NCBI GenBank assembly: GCA_023053685.1
Contig: JALIGW010000005.1
Coordinates: 18,394,501 to 18,458,500 of the forward strand
Direction: 5' to 3'
Length of the DNA: 64,000 nt
From: Diadophis punctatus similis
Lineage: Eukaryota > Chordata > Lepidosauria > Squamata > Dipsadidae
Positions 45,369 to 56,265 of the stretch are shown here, in pieces. The first letter of the stretch is position 1. Every line of letters starts with the position of its first letter. The position numbers and the translations under genes were made by a program. A model generated the notes under the pieces. It made no database searches. It was given only the letters and a program-made list of their open reading frames with translations, and was not told where the DNA came from.

Positions 45369-46185
45369 ATTCCAACAATCCAATTTTCCTAATTGTAAAC
45401 AAGAACATTCCACCAGGAACATGGAATAGAAGCTGATGGATTTAAATTATTCACTTGTTGGCTATAATCTATGAATCTTCATTGAAGAAGACCAGGGAGA
45501 TAGTCCAAGGTCCTTTAATGAAGGCACGGTGTATGGCTTCAAAAATCTCTCTCTTCAGCTACTGTATATGCTTGAGGAACAAAATTCAGCCAATTCTTGT
45601 TTGGAAGATATTAAAGTTTATCTGATTATTTTTTTCAACAATACTACCACAGTATTAAAAACTTCCATGTTCCTCCAGAGTATGACATTATTTTCCAGAA
45701 TCTGGGTGACTGTTGCTAACCAACTCAGTATATTTTCCTTCCTTTATTATCCCAAAGTAGTTTCTTACACTTTCCCCTTATTTAGACATAGCTGAGCAGA
45801 AATGAAGAAGTGAACGGATTCTTTGGTTTGTTTCATATCTGGCCTTAGGGATTACGGCTTGTAAATTGGGAAGGCATGCCTTAAATGTAAAAACTTACAC
45901 TTCTTAACCTCATTTGAAAAGGTTAGATTTAATAATTACACGTATGCTGCTCTTTTTAAAAGCAATATGCTTGGAAATTCACAGAGAATTAACCGAGGAG
46001 GTCAAAGCATAAGAAAATTGGGGAAAAAAATCTATTTGCAAAATCTTGTTAAAACTGAAGCAACCGATCAAAGAAATTAATTAAAAAGTTCCACAAGATG
46101 CACTCTAAATCATTTTTAATAGACAGTCCAAATGTTCACAGTGTGGCACCAAACTTGTTCACTGGCACTCTTATCTTTGCATATT
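45369..46185. other. No recognisable feature
   Basis: AT-rich, unique-looking sequence. Nothing is recognised. Confidence 0.4.
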
Positions 46186-46189
46186 CTAA

Positions 46190-46424
46190 GCAGTAGCAAT
46201 AGTAATAGCACTTAGACATATACACAACTCCATAGTGCTTTACAGCCCTCTCTAAGCGGTTTACAGAGTCAGCACATTGTCCCCAACAATCTGGGTCCTC
46301 ATTTTACCAACGTCAGAAGGATGGAAAGCTGAGTCAACCTTGAGCTGGTGAGGTTCAAACTCCTGGCAGTGAGCTGAATTAGCCAGCAATACTGCATTCT
46401 AACCACTGCCCCACCACGGCTCCT
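46190..46424 (-). mobile_element. tRNA-derived SINE
   Basis: Plus strand starts with (AGCAAT)n-like tail, then AGTGCTTTACAGCCCTCTC, AATCTGGGTCCTCATTTTAC, GAAAGCTGAGTCAACCTTGA and a tRNA-like head ending TAACCACTGCCCCACCACGG. Confidence 0.88.
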
Positions 46425-47539
46425 GGTGAGTAGGCAAGACATGATTCAAAAGAGAGCTAATTCCAATCTCACCAGAAGGGAACCAATTTTAATTGAAAAG
46501 TTAGAGACATTCTAGGGCGAGTCAAATTTTTCAGTTTTCAATGTTCAAACATTAGAGGAGCACAAAAGTTGTGACATGCCTTGGGGATTGTAAACCTATT
46601 TTGATTGCTTTAATATAATTTAGATGTGCTTTGTAAGTTACTACATAAATATAACTTTTAAACATTTCGTTTGTTTCATTACTCACTGGAGTAATAATGC
46701 TGAACAATTTACATTGTATATAAATCATTGCGTCAGCTGACATGCGTTTGTCATTATAAACCTATAATGAAGCTGAAATGGTCTGGGCATTGAATGATAA
46801 AATGCTTCCTGCTAAAGACTAATGCTAAAACAAAGAAAGCAAGGAAAAGATCAATCAAAAATTGAGATGGATGGATATAATGCAACATTATAAAAATATT
46901 TATTTAAATTAAGACTTAAGTAATTCTATAGTGGTCCAGTTATTTACTTATTTGGAAATCAAGCATTAAATGTCATTTAAATACGGGGATATGTTATTTT
47001 GAGAAATGTCTATGCCATTTTGTTGTTGATAGTGTTTTGGAGTAGAGTGAATAAATTATATTTGTCTAGTTCCCTTAAATCACGAGATTCATCCCTTGCA
47101 AATTTATCTCCTGCTCACCAAATATATAATCTGGAAATATTCTGCCTTCAGCTGAATGATTTTCTACTCAAAACCCTGGAGATTGTTATGAATCTGTCAG
47201 TACAATTCGTAATGTGAAGCATATGTATCTGTCATGCTGTTTTCAAGTTTGAGTACAGCATTAAAAATTTTTGCAGAGTCTAAAACTTCAGGTGAAGTTG
47301 GCCTCACAGAACAAAGTGCGCCATACCTCTAATCAGTGGCATGTTTTCAGAAAATTGTCCACTGCAAACAGTAGAAACATAGACAGCCCAAAATCTGAGA
47401 AATAATTCTCACTTGTAACATTGTTAGCATCCAAAAAGAAAATAAGAACAATATGGAAAATTCTCTTCTGTCGATGCTAATAAATGAAACCTCAAGGATT
47501 TGTGAGATATTGTGATGGTAATTTCCTCCTTTCTATATA
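46425..47539. other. No recognisable feature
   Basis: AT-rich, unique-looking sequence. Nothing is recognised. Confidence 0.4.
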
Positions 47540-47950
47540 GTTATTTATTAAATGTATATGCCACTCATCTTGCCAAGAAACAACTCTAGGTGGCTTACAA
47601 CCAGTGATGAGATTCAATTTTTTTTACTACTGGTTCTGTGGGCATGGCTTGGTGGGTGTGGGGTGGCTTGGTGGGCGTGGCTTGGTAGGCATGGCAGGGG
47701 AAGGATACTGTAAAATCTGCATTCCCTCCCCACTCCAGGGGAAGGTTACTGCAAAATCCCCATTTCCTCCCGATCATCTGGGATTCGGGAGTCAGAGAAT
47801 ACATGGGGGCGGGGCCAGTCAGAGATGGTATTTATCGGTTCTCTGGACTACTTAAAATTTCCGCTACCGGTTCTCCAGAACTGGTCAGAACCTGCTGAAT
47901 CCCACCTCTGCTTACAACCAAGAAAAGTAAGATGAAACATTAAGCATTAC
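47540..47950. mobile_element. LINE/SINE-type fragment split by a hAT element
   Basis: TTTATTAAATGTATATGCCA and CAACTCTAGGTGGCTTACAA on the left continue after the hAT with AACCAAGAAAAGTAAGATGA. The common squamate repeat has GGTGGCTTACAAC at this point, so the hAT landed inside an existing copy. Confidence 0.55.
47602..47910 (+). mobile_element. Non-autonomous hAT element, family B, copy 2
   Basis: Starts CAGTGATGAGATTCAATTTT and ends CTGCTGAATCCCACCTCTG, flanked by a perfect 8-bp duplication CTTACAAC (47594-47601 and 47911-47918). It is collinear with the 19633 copy, with an extra GGTGGCTTGGTGGGCGTGG unit near the left. Confidence 0.93.
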
Positions 47951-48159
47951 AATAATAAATATCAACATTAAATATCGATGTTTTATTTCTCACTTACCTA
48001 CAGAGAGATACATCTATACTCGTGGGAGTAATCCAGTAGTTGATCAATCTTAAGTGACTCTAATATATTCCTTGCTATCTTCCATAAATGTGGGTAGAAT
48101 CAGTCTTATGAATTGGTTACATCAGAGGCCTGTCTGTCCTGCATGTAGGAGAGAACTTG

Positions 48160-48330
48160 GATCTAGTGGTTAAGGCATCAGACTAGAAACTGGGAGGCTA
48201 TGAGTTCTAATCTCACTTTAAGCATGAAAGCCAGCTAGATGAATGGGCCAGTCATTTTCTCTCAGTCCAACCCACCTCACAGGGTTGTTGTTGTATGTTG
48301 CTGTATCTTTCTGATGCTTTGAAATAATGT
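48160..48330 (+). mobile_element. tRNA-headed CORE-type SINE
   Basis: TCTAGTGGTTAAGGCATCAG, CTGGGAGGCTATGAGTTCTA (B-box-like) and CAACCCACCTCACAGGGTTG follow the layout of squamate CORE-type SINEs. Confidence 0.7.
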
Positions 48331-48360
48331 ATCTCCCTGGAGTCCTGCTATGCTCCTTTA

Positions 48361-48408
48361 AGTGTGTGTGTGTGCGTGTGCGCATGAGCATGTATGTGTT
48401 TGTGTGTG
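48361..48408. repeat. Imperfect (TG)n
   Basis: TG repeats broken by CG, CA and AT units. Confidence 0.85.
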
Positions 48409-48554
48409 GTATTTCTGGAAGGTATGAAGGAACAACATCAGGCTAAGAGTATGGATTCCCAGCAGAGTCATCCAAGGTGTTCAAGGTCATTCTGGTTTTC
48501 CAGCTAAAGACATAGGCTATGTGGCATGAAAAACCAGCACTATACTGTTAAATT

Positions 48555-48760
48555 CCAGGCAAGCTGATTTATTGCTAATAATGCCTATATTTAAGAATCT
48601 AGTCAACTAGGTCAACACTAAATTGATGCTAAGTAAGCATGAATGAATTCAAGACGGGCTGGACCTGGACTGCTTGTGGGAACATAATGACTCCAGGCTG
48701 GTTCCTCTCTTGACTCTGCCTCAGGTTCTGCCTCTCTGTCTCCTATCCAGGAACCCTATG
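48555..48760 (-). mobile_element. LTR-like repeat (family N), copy 3, diverged
   Basis: GAATTCAAGACGGGCTGGAC, CTGCTTGTGGGAACATAATG and CTGCCTCAGGTTCTGCC parallel GAATTCAAGGTGGGCTGGAC, TCTTGTGGGCATTCATG and CCTCAGGCTCAGCC at 29500-29590. CTGATTTATTGC corresponds to the reversed poly-A signal block. Confidence 0.5.
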
Positions 48761-49200
48761 TTGGAAAGCAGTGTTATAAGGAAGATGTTGGAGGCAGATG
48801 ATCACTTTAGTGACAACAGCAAAGATATAATTTCATATGCACAGGAGAAGGTAATAAAAAAATGGCTCCTGTGTTTTCAGCATGATAGGAATAAGGGGAA
48901 AAAAATCACCAACAGCAAGTTGGATTGACAATTATAATCACAATGGCTGTCATATCGGAACATCACAAGGGCTACGTTGGGGTCAGATCACCCTAAAAAT
49001 GTCTGTCTATGGCTATTTCCTAAGAGGCAATACCTACTTGATGTCACATACTCAATACATATTTTTCATCAGGCCTTTAATGATGTAATTTTATTTATGC
49101 TTTATTTAGTTTTCAATTTCTAAAATGTGTTCTATATTTCAAAATCTCTTTCTATCTCTCTCTCTCACACACACACATCCACACATACAGACCTTTCTCT
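48761..49200. other. No recognisable feature
   Basis: Unique-looking sequence ending in a short (TC)n/(CA)n patch near 49150-49185. Confidence 0.4.
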
Positions 49201-49203
49201 CTC

Positions 49204-49580
49204 TGCTACTTCTGACCACAATTGAGCCCAAAATTTAAGCAAGACAGTTGTTAAGTGAGTTGTGCCCCCATTTTATGACCTTTCTTGCCTCAGCTATTAA
49301 GTAAATCACTGCAGTGGATCAGTTAGTAACCTGGTTGTTAAGTGAATCTGGCTTCCCCATTGACTTTGCTTGTCAGAAGGCCGCAAAAGAGGATCACCTG
49401 ACCCTGGGACATTGCAACCATCATAAATATGAACCGGTTGCCAAGCACCTGAATTTTGATCACATGACCATGGGGATGCTGCAAAGGTCATAACTGTGAA
49501 AAACATCATAAGTCACTTTTTTCAGTGGCGTTATGACTGAGCGGTCACTAAATGAACTGTTGTAAGTCAAGGACTTCCTG
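49204..49580 (+). mobile_element. Mariner-like MITE (family H), copy 4
   Basis: GACCACAATTGAGCCCAAAA to TCAAGGACTTCCTG, followed by TA at 49581. The left terminus is replaced by simple CT sequence. Confidence 0.77.
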
Positions 49581-49599
49581 TATTTTGCTTCTATACTCC

Positions 49600-50597
49600 C
49601 AATTCTCATTTTGACATTAAGCTTGTATTTTGTGTTTCAGACTTGATAGCAACTGTAGAGAACTTGTAGCTCAAGCTCAACCCTGACAAGACCGAGTGGC
49701 TGTGGATATTGCCCCCCCCAAGGACTACGTCGATCGTCCCTCCTAGGTTCTCGGGGGAGAGAAATTAACTCCCTCAGAATGGGTCCATAATTTGGGTGTC
49801 CTCCTTAACCCACAGCTTAAATTAGATCAACATCTTACAGCTGTGGCTAGGGGGACCTTTGCACAGGTTCGCCTGGTGCACCAATTGCTGCCCTACTTGG
49901 AGAGGGAGGCTCTGCTCACAGTCACTCACGCCCTCATCACCTCCTGGCTGGATTACTGTAATGCACTCTACATGGGGCTACCCTTAAAGAGTATCTGGAG
50001 ACTGCAATTGGTGCAAAATGTAGCTGTGCGAGCCGTGGTGGGTGCACCAAGATACACCCACATGACACCTCTTTTCTGCCAGCTGCATTGGTTGCCCATT
50101 AGTCTCCGGTCACAATTTAAGGTGTTGGTTATGACCTTTAAAGCCCTCTATGGCTCAGGACCAGGCTACCTGCGGAATCGCATCCTGCCACATACCTCCC
50201 TACAACCGATTAGGTCCCACAGAGTTGGTCTCCTCCGGGTCCCGTCAACCAAGCAATGCCGGCTGGTGGGACCGCGGGGGAGAGCTTTCTCTGTGGGAGC
50301 TCCCTCTCTTTGGAACCAACTACCACCAGAGATCCAAACTATCCTCACCCTGCTGGCCTTCCGGAAAGCCGTGAAAACATGGCTTTTCAAGCAGGCGGGT
50401 TAAGACCAGGGGGAATATCTGTGGTCTTCCCATGTTATGAATGAAGATATTATTTTTTAATTTTTATAATTGTTTTTAATTAATATTATTATGTTCCTTT
50501 TTTATTAATTGTTCTTCTTACATGTTGTACACCGCCCTGAGTCCCTCGGGAGCTGGGCGGCTTATAAGAATGAGCAAAATAAAATAAATAAATAAAT
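49600..50597 (+). mobile_element. 5'-truncated L2/CR1-group LINE (family M), copy 2
   Basis: The insertion follows the mariner-like element at 49580. It carries RT C-terminal coding sequence, a UTR with GTTGTACACCGCCCTGAGTC and CTCGGGAGCTGGGCGGC, and an (AAAT)n tail ending at about 50597. The tail family is the same as at 19620 and 32602. The intact 203-codon frame and lack of decay suggest a young copy. Confidence 0.9.
49660..50403 (+). pseudogene. LINE reverse transcriptase C-terminal fragment
   Basis: The plus strand begins with LNPDKTEWLW near 49675, in a different frame from the main part. It then reads open from about 49792 to the stop at 50401-50403. Motifs in order are LVHQLLPYLEREALLTVTHA, SWLDYCNALYMGLPLKSIWR, LHWLPISLRSQFKVLVMTFK, GSGPGYLRNRILPHTSL and FSVGAPSLWNQLPPEIQTI. 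LNPxKTE and LDYCNALYxGLP are hallmarks of L2/Jockey-group RT thumb and C-terminal regions. The catalytic YADD region is missing because of 5' truncation, and one frameshift lies between the two parts, so no enzyme is made. Confidence 0.85.
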
Positions 50598-51170
50598 TCA
50601 ATTGTATTATATTCATTACCTTTTTCCTTTTGTGCCAGTAACTTGTCCTCCTTTGCTTTATTTCTGTAATTTTGGCACGCTGCAATTACTTTTACTTACA
50701 CTGAAATCTGGAACTTCTAGCAATTTTAGATCGCAGCTTGCCATCTTGTATCCCCAGGACTGCGAAATCTCTTATCAGAGAGTCAGCAAGCACTCCAAAA
50801 TTACTTTTCTGATATCAGCAGCAAATATCCTAAAAGGTTTACATCTCCATTTATGCCGCATAAAAACAGTATGTAGAAATCTCAGAAGAAGAAAAAAAAC
50901 CCCCATGATTTCAGTCAATGACCAGTAAATTGCAAAGTAAAACATGGTGAAAGGCAATGAGAATCCATGTAATTATGAATACAGTAATAAAATATAACAC
51001 AATATTATGAGCATTAAATCTAGAAAATCAATTATCTAATAAATTAAATCTAAAAGAAGTCTGCTATCCGGCTGCTTGAAAACTAATGTTTATATCAAGA
51101 TGGAACTAAAATGCTAATAACAGACCATGAATACTTTGTTATAGTTAATGACCAACTAATAAACTAAAAT
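50598..51170. other. No recognisable feature
   Basis: AT-rich, unique-looking sequence. Nothing is recognised. Confidence 0.4.
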
Positions 51171-51506
51171 TCAGGTTAATAAAACAATTGATGGATATAA
51201 AATGCTAGGGCATTGCGCTCTTGCAAACAGCCATGCAATTATCCCTTTTCTATATCTGCGGGCAATAAAACAGTGTTCTGGAACATGCAGAGACACTGTA
51301 TCAATTTCATCAGATAATAAATGCCATAGATAAAATAAATGTGGATGTCCTGCAGAATGTGCTATTAATGATGTCAACTCTCTTGCAGGGATATTGCTAA
51401 TGAAAGGGACAAGATAGAAGAATGAGGGAGTGGTTTCAGTACGAACAGTTCCATATGGGCAAAGCCATTTCTTATAAGGATTTTTTTTCCTGATCCATTC
51501 TAACAA
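51171..51506 (-). pseudogene. Possible LINE C-terminal fragment, antisense
   Basis: The minus strand reads CPYGTVRTETTPSFFYLVPF, then LIAHSAGHPHLFYLWHLLSD and EHCFIARRYRKGI. The layout of C, TETTxxFFY and LxxLLSD followed by an amphipathic end resembles the C-terminal zinc-binding tail of squamate LINEs. The call rests on resemblance only. It is open over 111 codons but has no upstream RT domain. Confidence 0.45.
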
Positions 51507-51779
51507 GAATCTCCTTAATAAATCATGCTAATGTCATTGCTTGCCTGCATTTGTACATTTAAATCTGCCTTAGATATTTGGACTGAGATTAAACAAAATG
51601 GAACAGCTGGATAAACTCATACTGGCACAAAGTCTTTTGAGGGATTTTTTTTTTAAAGCTTTTATATTGTCTACAAGAAACCAAAGTTTCTCTGCAGAAT
51701 TTTTTTTAAAGGCACCACAATTTAAACTTGTGGTAACTTGTGGTGGTGAGAATCAACAGAGGCATAATGGTAAAATAGC
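51507..51779. other. No recognisable feature
   Basis: Unique-looking sequence. Nothing is recognised. Confidence 0.4.
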
Positions 51780-51895
51780 ACTAACGATATTACCTAGTTT
51801 GGGTAATGAAACATCTGCAAGAAAACAACCAAGCTCAGAGAGCACCAAGGACCCCTTATTTCAACTCTGAGCTATAAATATTCTCCTTTAAGGTT
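51780..51895 (+). repeat. Interspersed repeat (family P), copy 4
   Basis: ACTAACGATATTACCTAGTT, GAAACATCTGCAAGAAAACA and CTATAAATATTCTCCTTTA are collinear with the copies at 44.4-44.9 kb. Confidence 0.7.
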
Positions 51896-51904
51896 ATATT
51901 TAAG

Positions 51905-52311
<407 letters not shown>

Positions 52312-52639
52312 CAATATAAAGTATTTTTGGTTCTATTGCTTAAGTCTTCTAATTTGAAGAAAATAATGGTAACATGGCCACATTTGAATTAAGGTTCACG
52401 TTTTTGCTGCAATTCAATTCAGAACTGTAAAAAAAAGAAAGTAATCCCTGATTGCTTTCCCATTGAAAACTAATCAAATGGGTAGGGATACTTGTTAAAT
52501 ATTTTAAACCTTTTTTAAAAACTTCGTAGGGAGCTTTTTGGATCTTACCCCCACCCCACCACATGCACATCTTAAAAAAAAAACTCAGATAAGGACAAGT
52601 GCTGCAACAGCCTTCTGCTGTAAAACTCTTCACCAAGAA
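52312..52639. other. No recognisable feature
   Basis: Unique-looking sequence. Nothing is recognised. Confidence 0.4.
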
Positions 52640-53054
52640 TCTATACAGTATATATAAAAGCGAAAACCATTCACACATTAATTATGAAATCTCCAGAACT
52701 GTAAAGCCTACAAACTTGAAATTTGCCACATATGTTCCTCTTGCCTTCTAGGTGCTCACTAAAAAAGGATTTTTCAAAATGACCATTGGAGCATGAGTAT
52801 TTCTTACATTATTATTAACAAGCTCTGATGCTAAGGAGTTCTACTCCCCCCTCCCCACCTGAAAAGAAATCTGATCCAAATGCAAAATACAAGCAAGGTT
52901 GTTTCAGTTTCACTTTTGCTTTCATAGCAGCAAGCAGCTTTACTACAGAACAGTTGAGCTAAGCCATGCACAGACTCCTTCCTGTCTTCTTCTTGCTCAC
53001 ACAGCAAATACTGTTTGAGTTTCCAAACACCCCTCAACTCTCTCACACACTAAC

Positions 53055-53130
53055 AGGACGCTAGCCAGATGAATATCAATGGATGCTGGTAGGCAGAGAC
53101 AGATTTTTTCTCCTTATTTTCCTCCTCAGT
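53055..53130 (+). repeat. Internal fragment of MITE family L inside the Helitron
   Basis: GGACGCTAGCCAGATGAATA, GGTAGGCAGAGACAGATTTT and CCTTATTTTCCTCCTC match the interior of the elements at 10310 and 11975 (AGGACGCTAGCCAGA and onward). Neither MITE terminus is present, which fits fragment capture rather than transposition. Confidence 0.65.
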
Positions 53131-53499
53131 TCAGACAAATCTGTTCCTTCTATTGTAACACCAGTTAAAGGGAAAAGAGGCAAAAAAAAAAACTGCAGGA
53201 AAAGATTTACAAATGCGATTAGGAAAACACAAGGAAAGCTGCCTGTTTCTCCCATGGTCAGTTCTATGTGGCATGCTCCAGAGTCAGTTCACCTCAGAGT
53301 CTGGTCATCCTCCACTCAGACAGCAAAACCAGGAATGTTGTTTACAGAGAGGTCCTGAGCAATTTATCTGAGGGAAGATTTGAAAGTCTATGCTATGCAA
53401 ATAATGTCTTTATCTGTAACAGAAACTTAGCTTACCATCTCTAATGAAATAATACAATCCCCTTTTAAACTACTCATTAATTTTCAAGCTTTAAGTGTC
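53131..53499. other. Helitron interior, unidentified
   Basis: A lysine-rich frame of about 91 codons (53083-53358) has no Rep or helicase motifs. No source for this segment is recognised. Confidence 0.35.
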
Positions 53500-53937
53500 C
53501 ATTTAAGTGTCAATCATAAAATCATATACCAAAATGTCCTTCCTGTTAATGACTACTTCAGCTTCAACCGCAACAATACACGAGCACGTAATAGATTCAA
53601 ACTAAATGTAAAGCGCTCCAAACGCGACTGCAGAAAATACAACTTCAGCAACAGAGTGATCAATGCCTGGAATGCACTACCTGACTCTGTGGTTTCTTCC
53701 CCAAACCCCAAAAACTTTAACCTTAGACTGTCTACAGTCGACCTCTCCTCGTTTCTAAGAGGTCTGTAAGGGGCGTGCATAAGCGCACCACTGTGCCTAC
53801 CGTCCCTGTCCTACTGTCCTAGTGTCCTCTTTTATCGTTACTTTTTACTTATGTTTATACAAACTACTATTATCCTATACATGTTTGACATATACATACA
53901 TATAAATATACAAATTAAATAAATAAAATAAATTTAT
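53500..53937 (+). mobile_element. 3' end of an L2/CR1-group LINE, copy 2
   Basis: The plus strand reads NNTRARNRFKLNVKRSKRDC, RKYNFSNRVINAWNALPDSV and NFNLRLSTVDLSSFLRGL, to a stop at 53766-53768. The frame is open for 75 codons on the plus strand. A GGGGCGTGCATAAGCGCACC block and a TAAATAAATAAAATAAA tail follow. It is collinear with 830-1229 and lies within the Helitron near its 3' end. Confidence 0.82.
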
Positions 53938-53983
53938 CAAGTCCCATCACATAGTTTCGTAGCAAAGCACGGGTATCAGCTAG

Positions 53984-54440
53984 TCTGTTTATAATTCTGG
54001 AAATATTTTGGCATCTATTAGTTATTTTCATAATGATGAGTAGATACTCCTCAAAATGAAGTTGTGAGATGGCTCTCTGAGGGGGAAAATTAACATATTG
54101 TTTTGTGCGCAAAGTTCGATCTAATAGAGAGGTAAGAAATGCTCAGATAAAAGCAGAGAATATTTTGTGCAAATATTTTGTCCAATATTTTGCATTAGCC
54201 ATGCAGAATGCAACAGAATGCATATATGAATAACTTAACATACCTGAACAACAAGGAACCCTGAAACAATCCATCCATATATTTGAAATTGATCTGGATG
54301 TATCCTTCCTATCTAGTTCATTAATCTGACAGAAGTATATAGAAGCAGTAAACCATCTTATGTTCTGCACAATTATGCAGAATATTCAAAAAAGATCTAA
54401 TTGTCCAATAAGTCTCAGATATTACATTTTGGGTATAAGT
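53984..54440. other. Probably decayed LINE sequence, not resolved
   Basis: Lies directly downstream (on the minus strand) of the zinc-finger fragment at 54446-54912 and may be part of the same ORF1, but I see no convincing continuous protein. Confidence 0.35.
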
Positions 54441-54445
54441 TAAAG

Positions 54446-54912
54446 TTATAGGTGCATGGCAATGAAGTTATCCAGTTTTGGTAAACAAGATGGACATAGA
54501 TAGGGAAATGTAGAAGATGATGCTTGAAGGAAATTGGCTACATGTTTGTTTATTCCCAGGCAGATGTGGTGGGCATATTTAGCACATATGCGGCATTTCT
54601 TTAATTCATCATATTTGCTGATAGATTTATTACTTAGCACTTAGACTTATATACCGCTTCATAGTGCTTTACAGCCCTCTCTAAGTGGTTTACAGAGTTC
54701 AGCATATTGCCCCCAACAATCTGGGTCCTCATTTTACCGACCTCGGAAGGATGGAAGGCTGAGTCAACCTTGAGCCTGGTGAGATTTAAACAGCTGAACT
54801 GCTGAACTAGCAGTCAGCTGGAGTAGCCTGCAGTAGCTGCATTTAACCACTGTGCCACCTCGGCTCCTACATTACATTTATAGCATGTGCTGGAGTCGTT
54901 TGTGTTGATGTT
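54446..54912 (-). pseudogene. PHD-type zinc finger of a LINE ORF1, split by a SINE
   Basis: Reading the minus strand, TNDSSTCYKCNV (about 54912-54869) precedes the SINE. NKSISKYDELKKCRIC, AKYAHHICLGI and FPYLCPSCLPKL follow it to a stop near 54446. Skipping the SINE gives C-X2-C, C-X2-C, H-X2-C and C-X2-C in PHD-finger order. CR1-group LINEs are known to encode such a PHD domain in ORF1, so this is probably a CR1-type ORF1. A host PHD-protein pseudogene is the less likely alternative. Confidence 0.6.
54632..54868 (-). mobile_element. tRNA-derived SINE inserted in the zinc-finger sequence
   Basis: AGCACTTAGACTTATATACC, AGTGCTTTACAGCCCTCTC, AATCTGGGTCCTCATTTTAC and AAGGCTGAGTCAACCTTGAG, to a head ending CACTGTGCCACCTCGGCTCC. 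An internal extra AGCTGAACTGCTGAACTAGC segment lengthens the tRNA-like part. Confidence 0.9.
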
Positions 54913-55970
54913 GATAGTAATATCTTTTGTTTGTGTGTGTTTATTATTAAACATTTATATTTTTTATTTTTATTTTATTTATTAAATTTATTATTAAAGC
55001 ATTATACAAGAAATTTATTATGGAATTGTGTCTTTTGACATCATTGTCGCTCTTGGAACAGTTTCTATGTTTTGAGGACAATAAATTTGAAGTGCTAATC
55101 CAAAGCTAGAAAGGAATCACAATCTTTATATATCTGAATGTCAAGTTAAGGTGTCACTTATTCTTTGATGGCATGCAGTGAGAAATAGTTCAGATGTTTC
55201 AACCCAGAAGTGATGATTCTCTCATTATGACTTGCTATTCTCATTTCTTCTCGGTCAAATATTGCTCTTACAGATTTTATATGTGATGAGTCAGATGGAA
55301 ATGTGCTAGAATAAAAGGACATCTAAGCTAGAATTAATTATCAATCTTCCCATATAATCAAATTCTCTTTAAAATAAATGGTCTTTCATCTTTTATTTTC
55401 AATCATAAAACATCAATCCTATGATAAAAATGCCTGTAATATTTGCTTTGCAGGAGCAAATTATCATGACCCAGAAAGTTGTATTTATGAGTAGAGTTTT
55501 AGTGATTCAATATTCCCCACTACTAAACTATAGTACTTTCTTATAGAGAGAGCTATTCAGACAAATACAGCTATAATTCCCCTTTAAAATGCTGAATATA
55601 ACTATAACTGAAAAAGAAGGGGAAAGGGGCATTCCACTGAGAACACAAAGCATGGGTTATATCTTTCTTTCTCCTAAGTCCAAAAGAGCGTAGGCATTGG
55701 AAAGTGCTTATAATGTTATATTATTCATAGCTTTGGTATCATACTATGAACTGCCTGAGTCACTGAAAGCATAGTAATGAATAAATTATTGCATAAATAA
55801 GTAAGCTTTATAAACCAGCTCAGTTGGGGAAACAAGGAATGAATCAGCCATTATTTAATTCAGTTAATAGTTCATGATGAGTTATTGATGTCAAGCAAAT
55901 CCAATTCCATCCTTTAACTGCATGGGGATAACCCACAACCTGTAAGCCATGTATAGACTAATAGTTTATT
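54913..55970. other. No recognisable feature
   Basis: AT-rich sequence with a (TTTTA)n-like patch near 54955-54990 and a (GT)n near 55973-55983. Nothing else is recognised. Confidence 0.4.
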
Positions 55971-56035
55971 TGTGTGTGTGTGTTGTCCCCTGAAGCCTTT
56001 TACAAGATAATACCACTGAAGTGAATAATAGTATT

Positions 56036-56265
56036 TTGGCTTGGCTTGGCTTGGCTTGGCTTGGCTTGGCTTGGCTTGGCTTGGCTTGGCTTGGCTTGGC
56101 TTGGCTTGGCTTGGCTTGGCTTGGCTTGGCTTGGCTTGGCTTGGCTTGGCTTGGCTTGGCTTGGCTTGGCTCTGCCTTGACTTGACTTGACTTGGCTTGA
56201 CTTGCCATGCCTTGATATGATTTGACATATCTTGACATGTTTTGCCATATCTCGCCATGCCTTGC
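56036..56265. repeat. (TTGGC)27 array with one-sided decay
   Basis: Twenty-seven perfect TTGGC units (56036-56170) are followed by TTGAC, TTGCC, ATGCC, TTGAT and similar variant units to about 56265. The left border is abrupt. Reading frames of 100-130 codons with PSQAK repeats on the minus strand are artefacts. Confidence 0.96.

Larger units (their letters stand above)
52640..53983 (+). mobile_element. Non-autonomous Helitron
   Basis: The left end TCTATACAGTATATATAAAA after an A, followed by GAAATCTCCAGAACTGTAAA, CTTGAAATTTGCCACATATG and AGGTGCTCACTAAAAAAGGA, matches the conserved start of a widespread vertebrate Helitron. The right end is GTAGCAAAGCACGGGTATCA followed by GCTAG and then T. 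TC at the start, CTAG at the end and insertion between A and T without a duplication are the Helitron rules. No Rep/helicase coding sequence is seen in 1.34 kb, so it is non-autonomous. It contains a family L MITE internal fragment (53055-53130) and a LINE 3' end (53500-53937). Confidence 0.78.

Noticed and set aside
52990..53360. Helitron Rep/helicase coding sequence
   Set aside because: The lysine-rich frame has no Rep HUH or helicase motifs and is too short.
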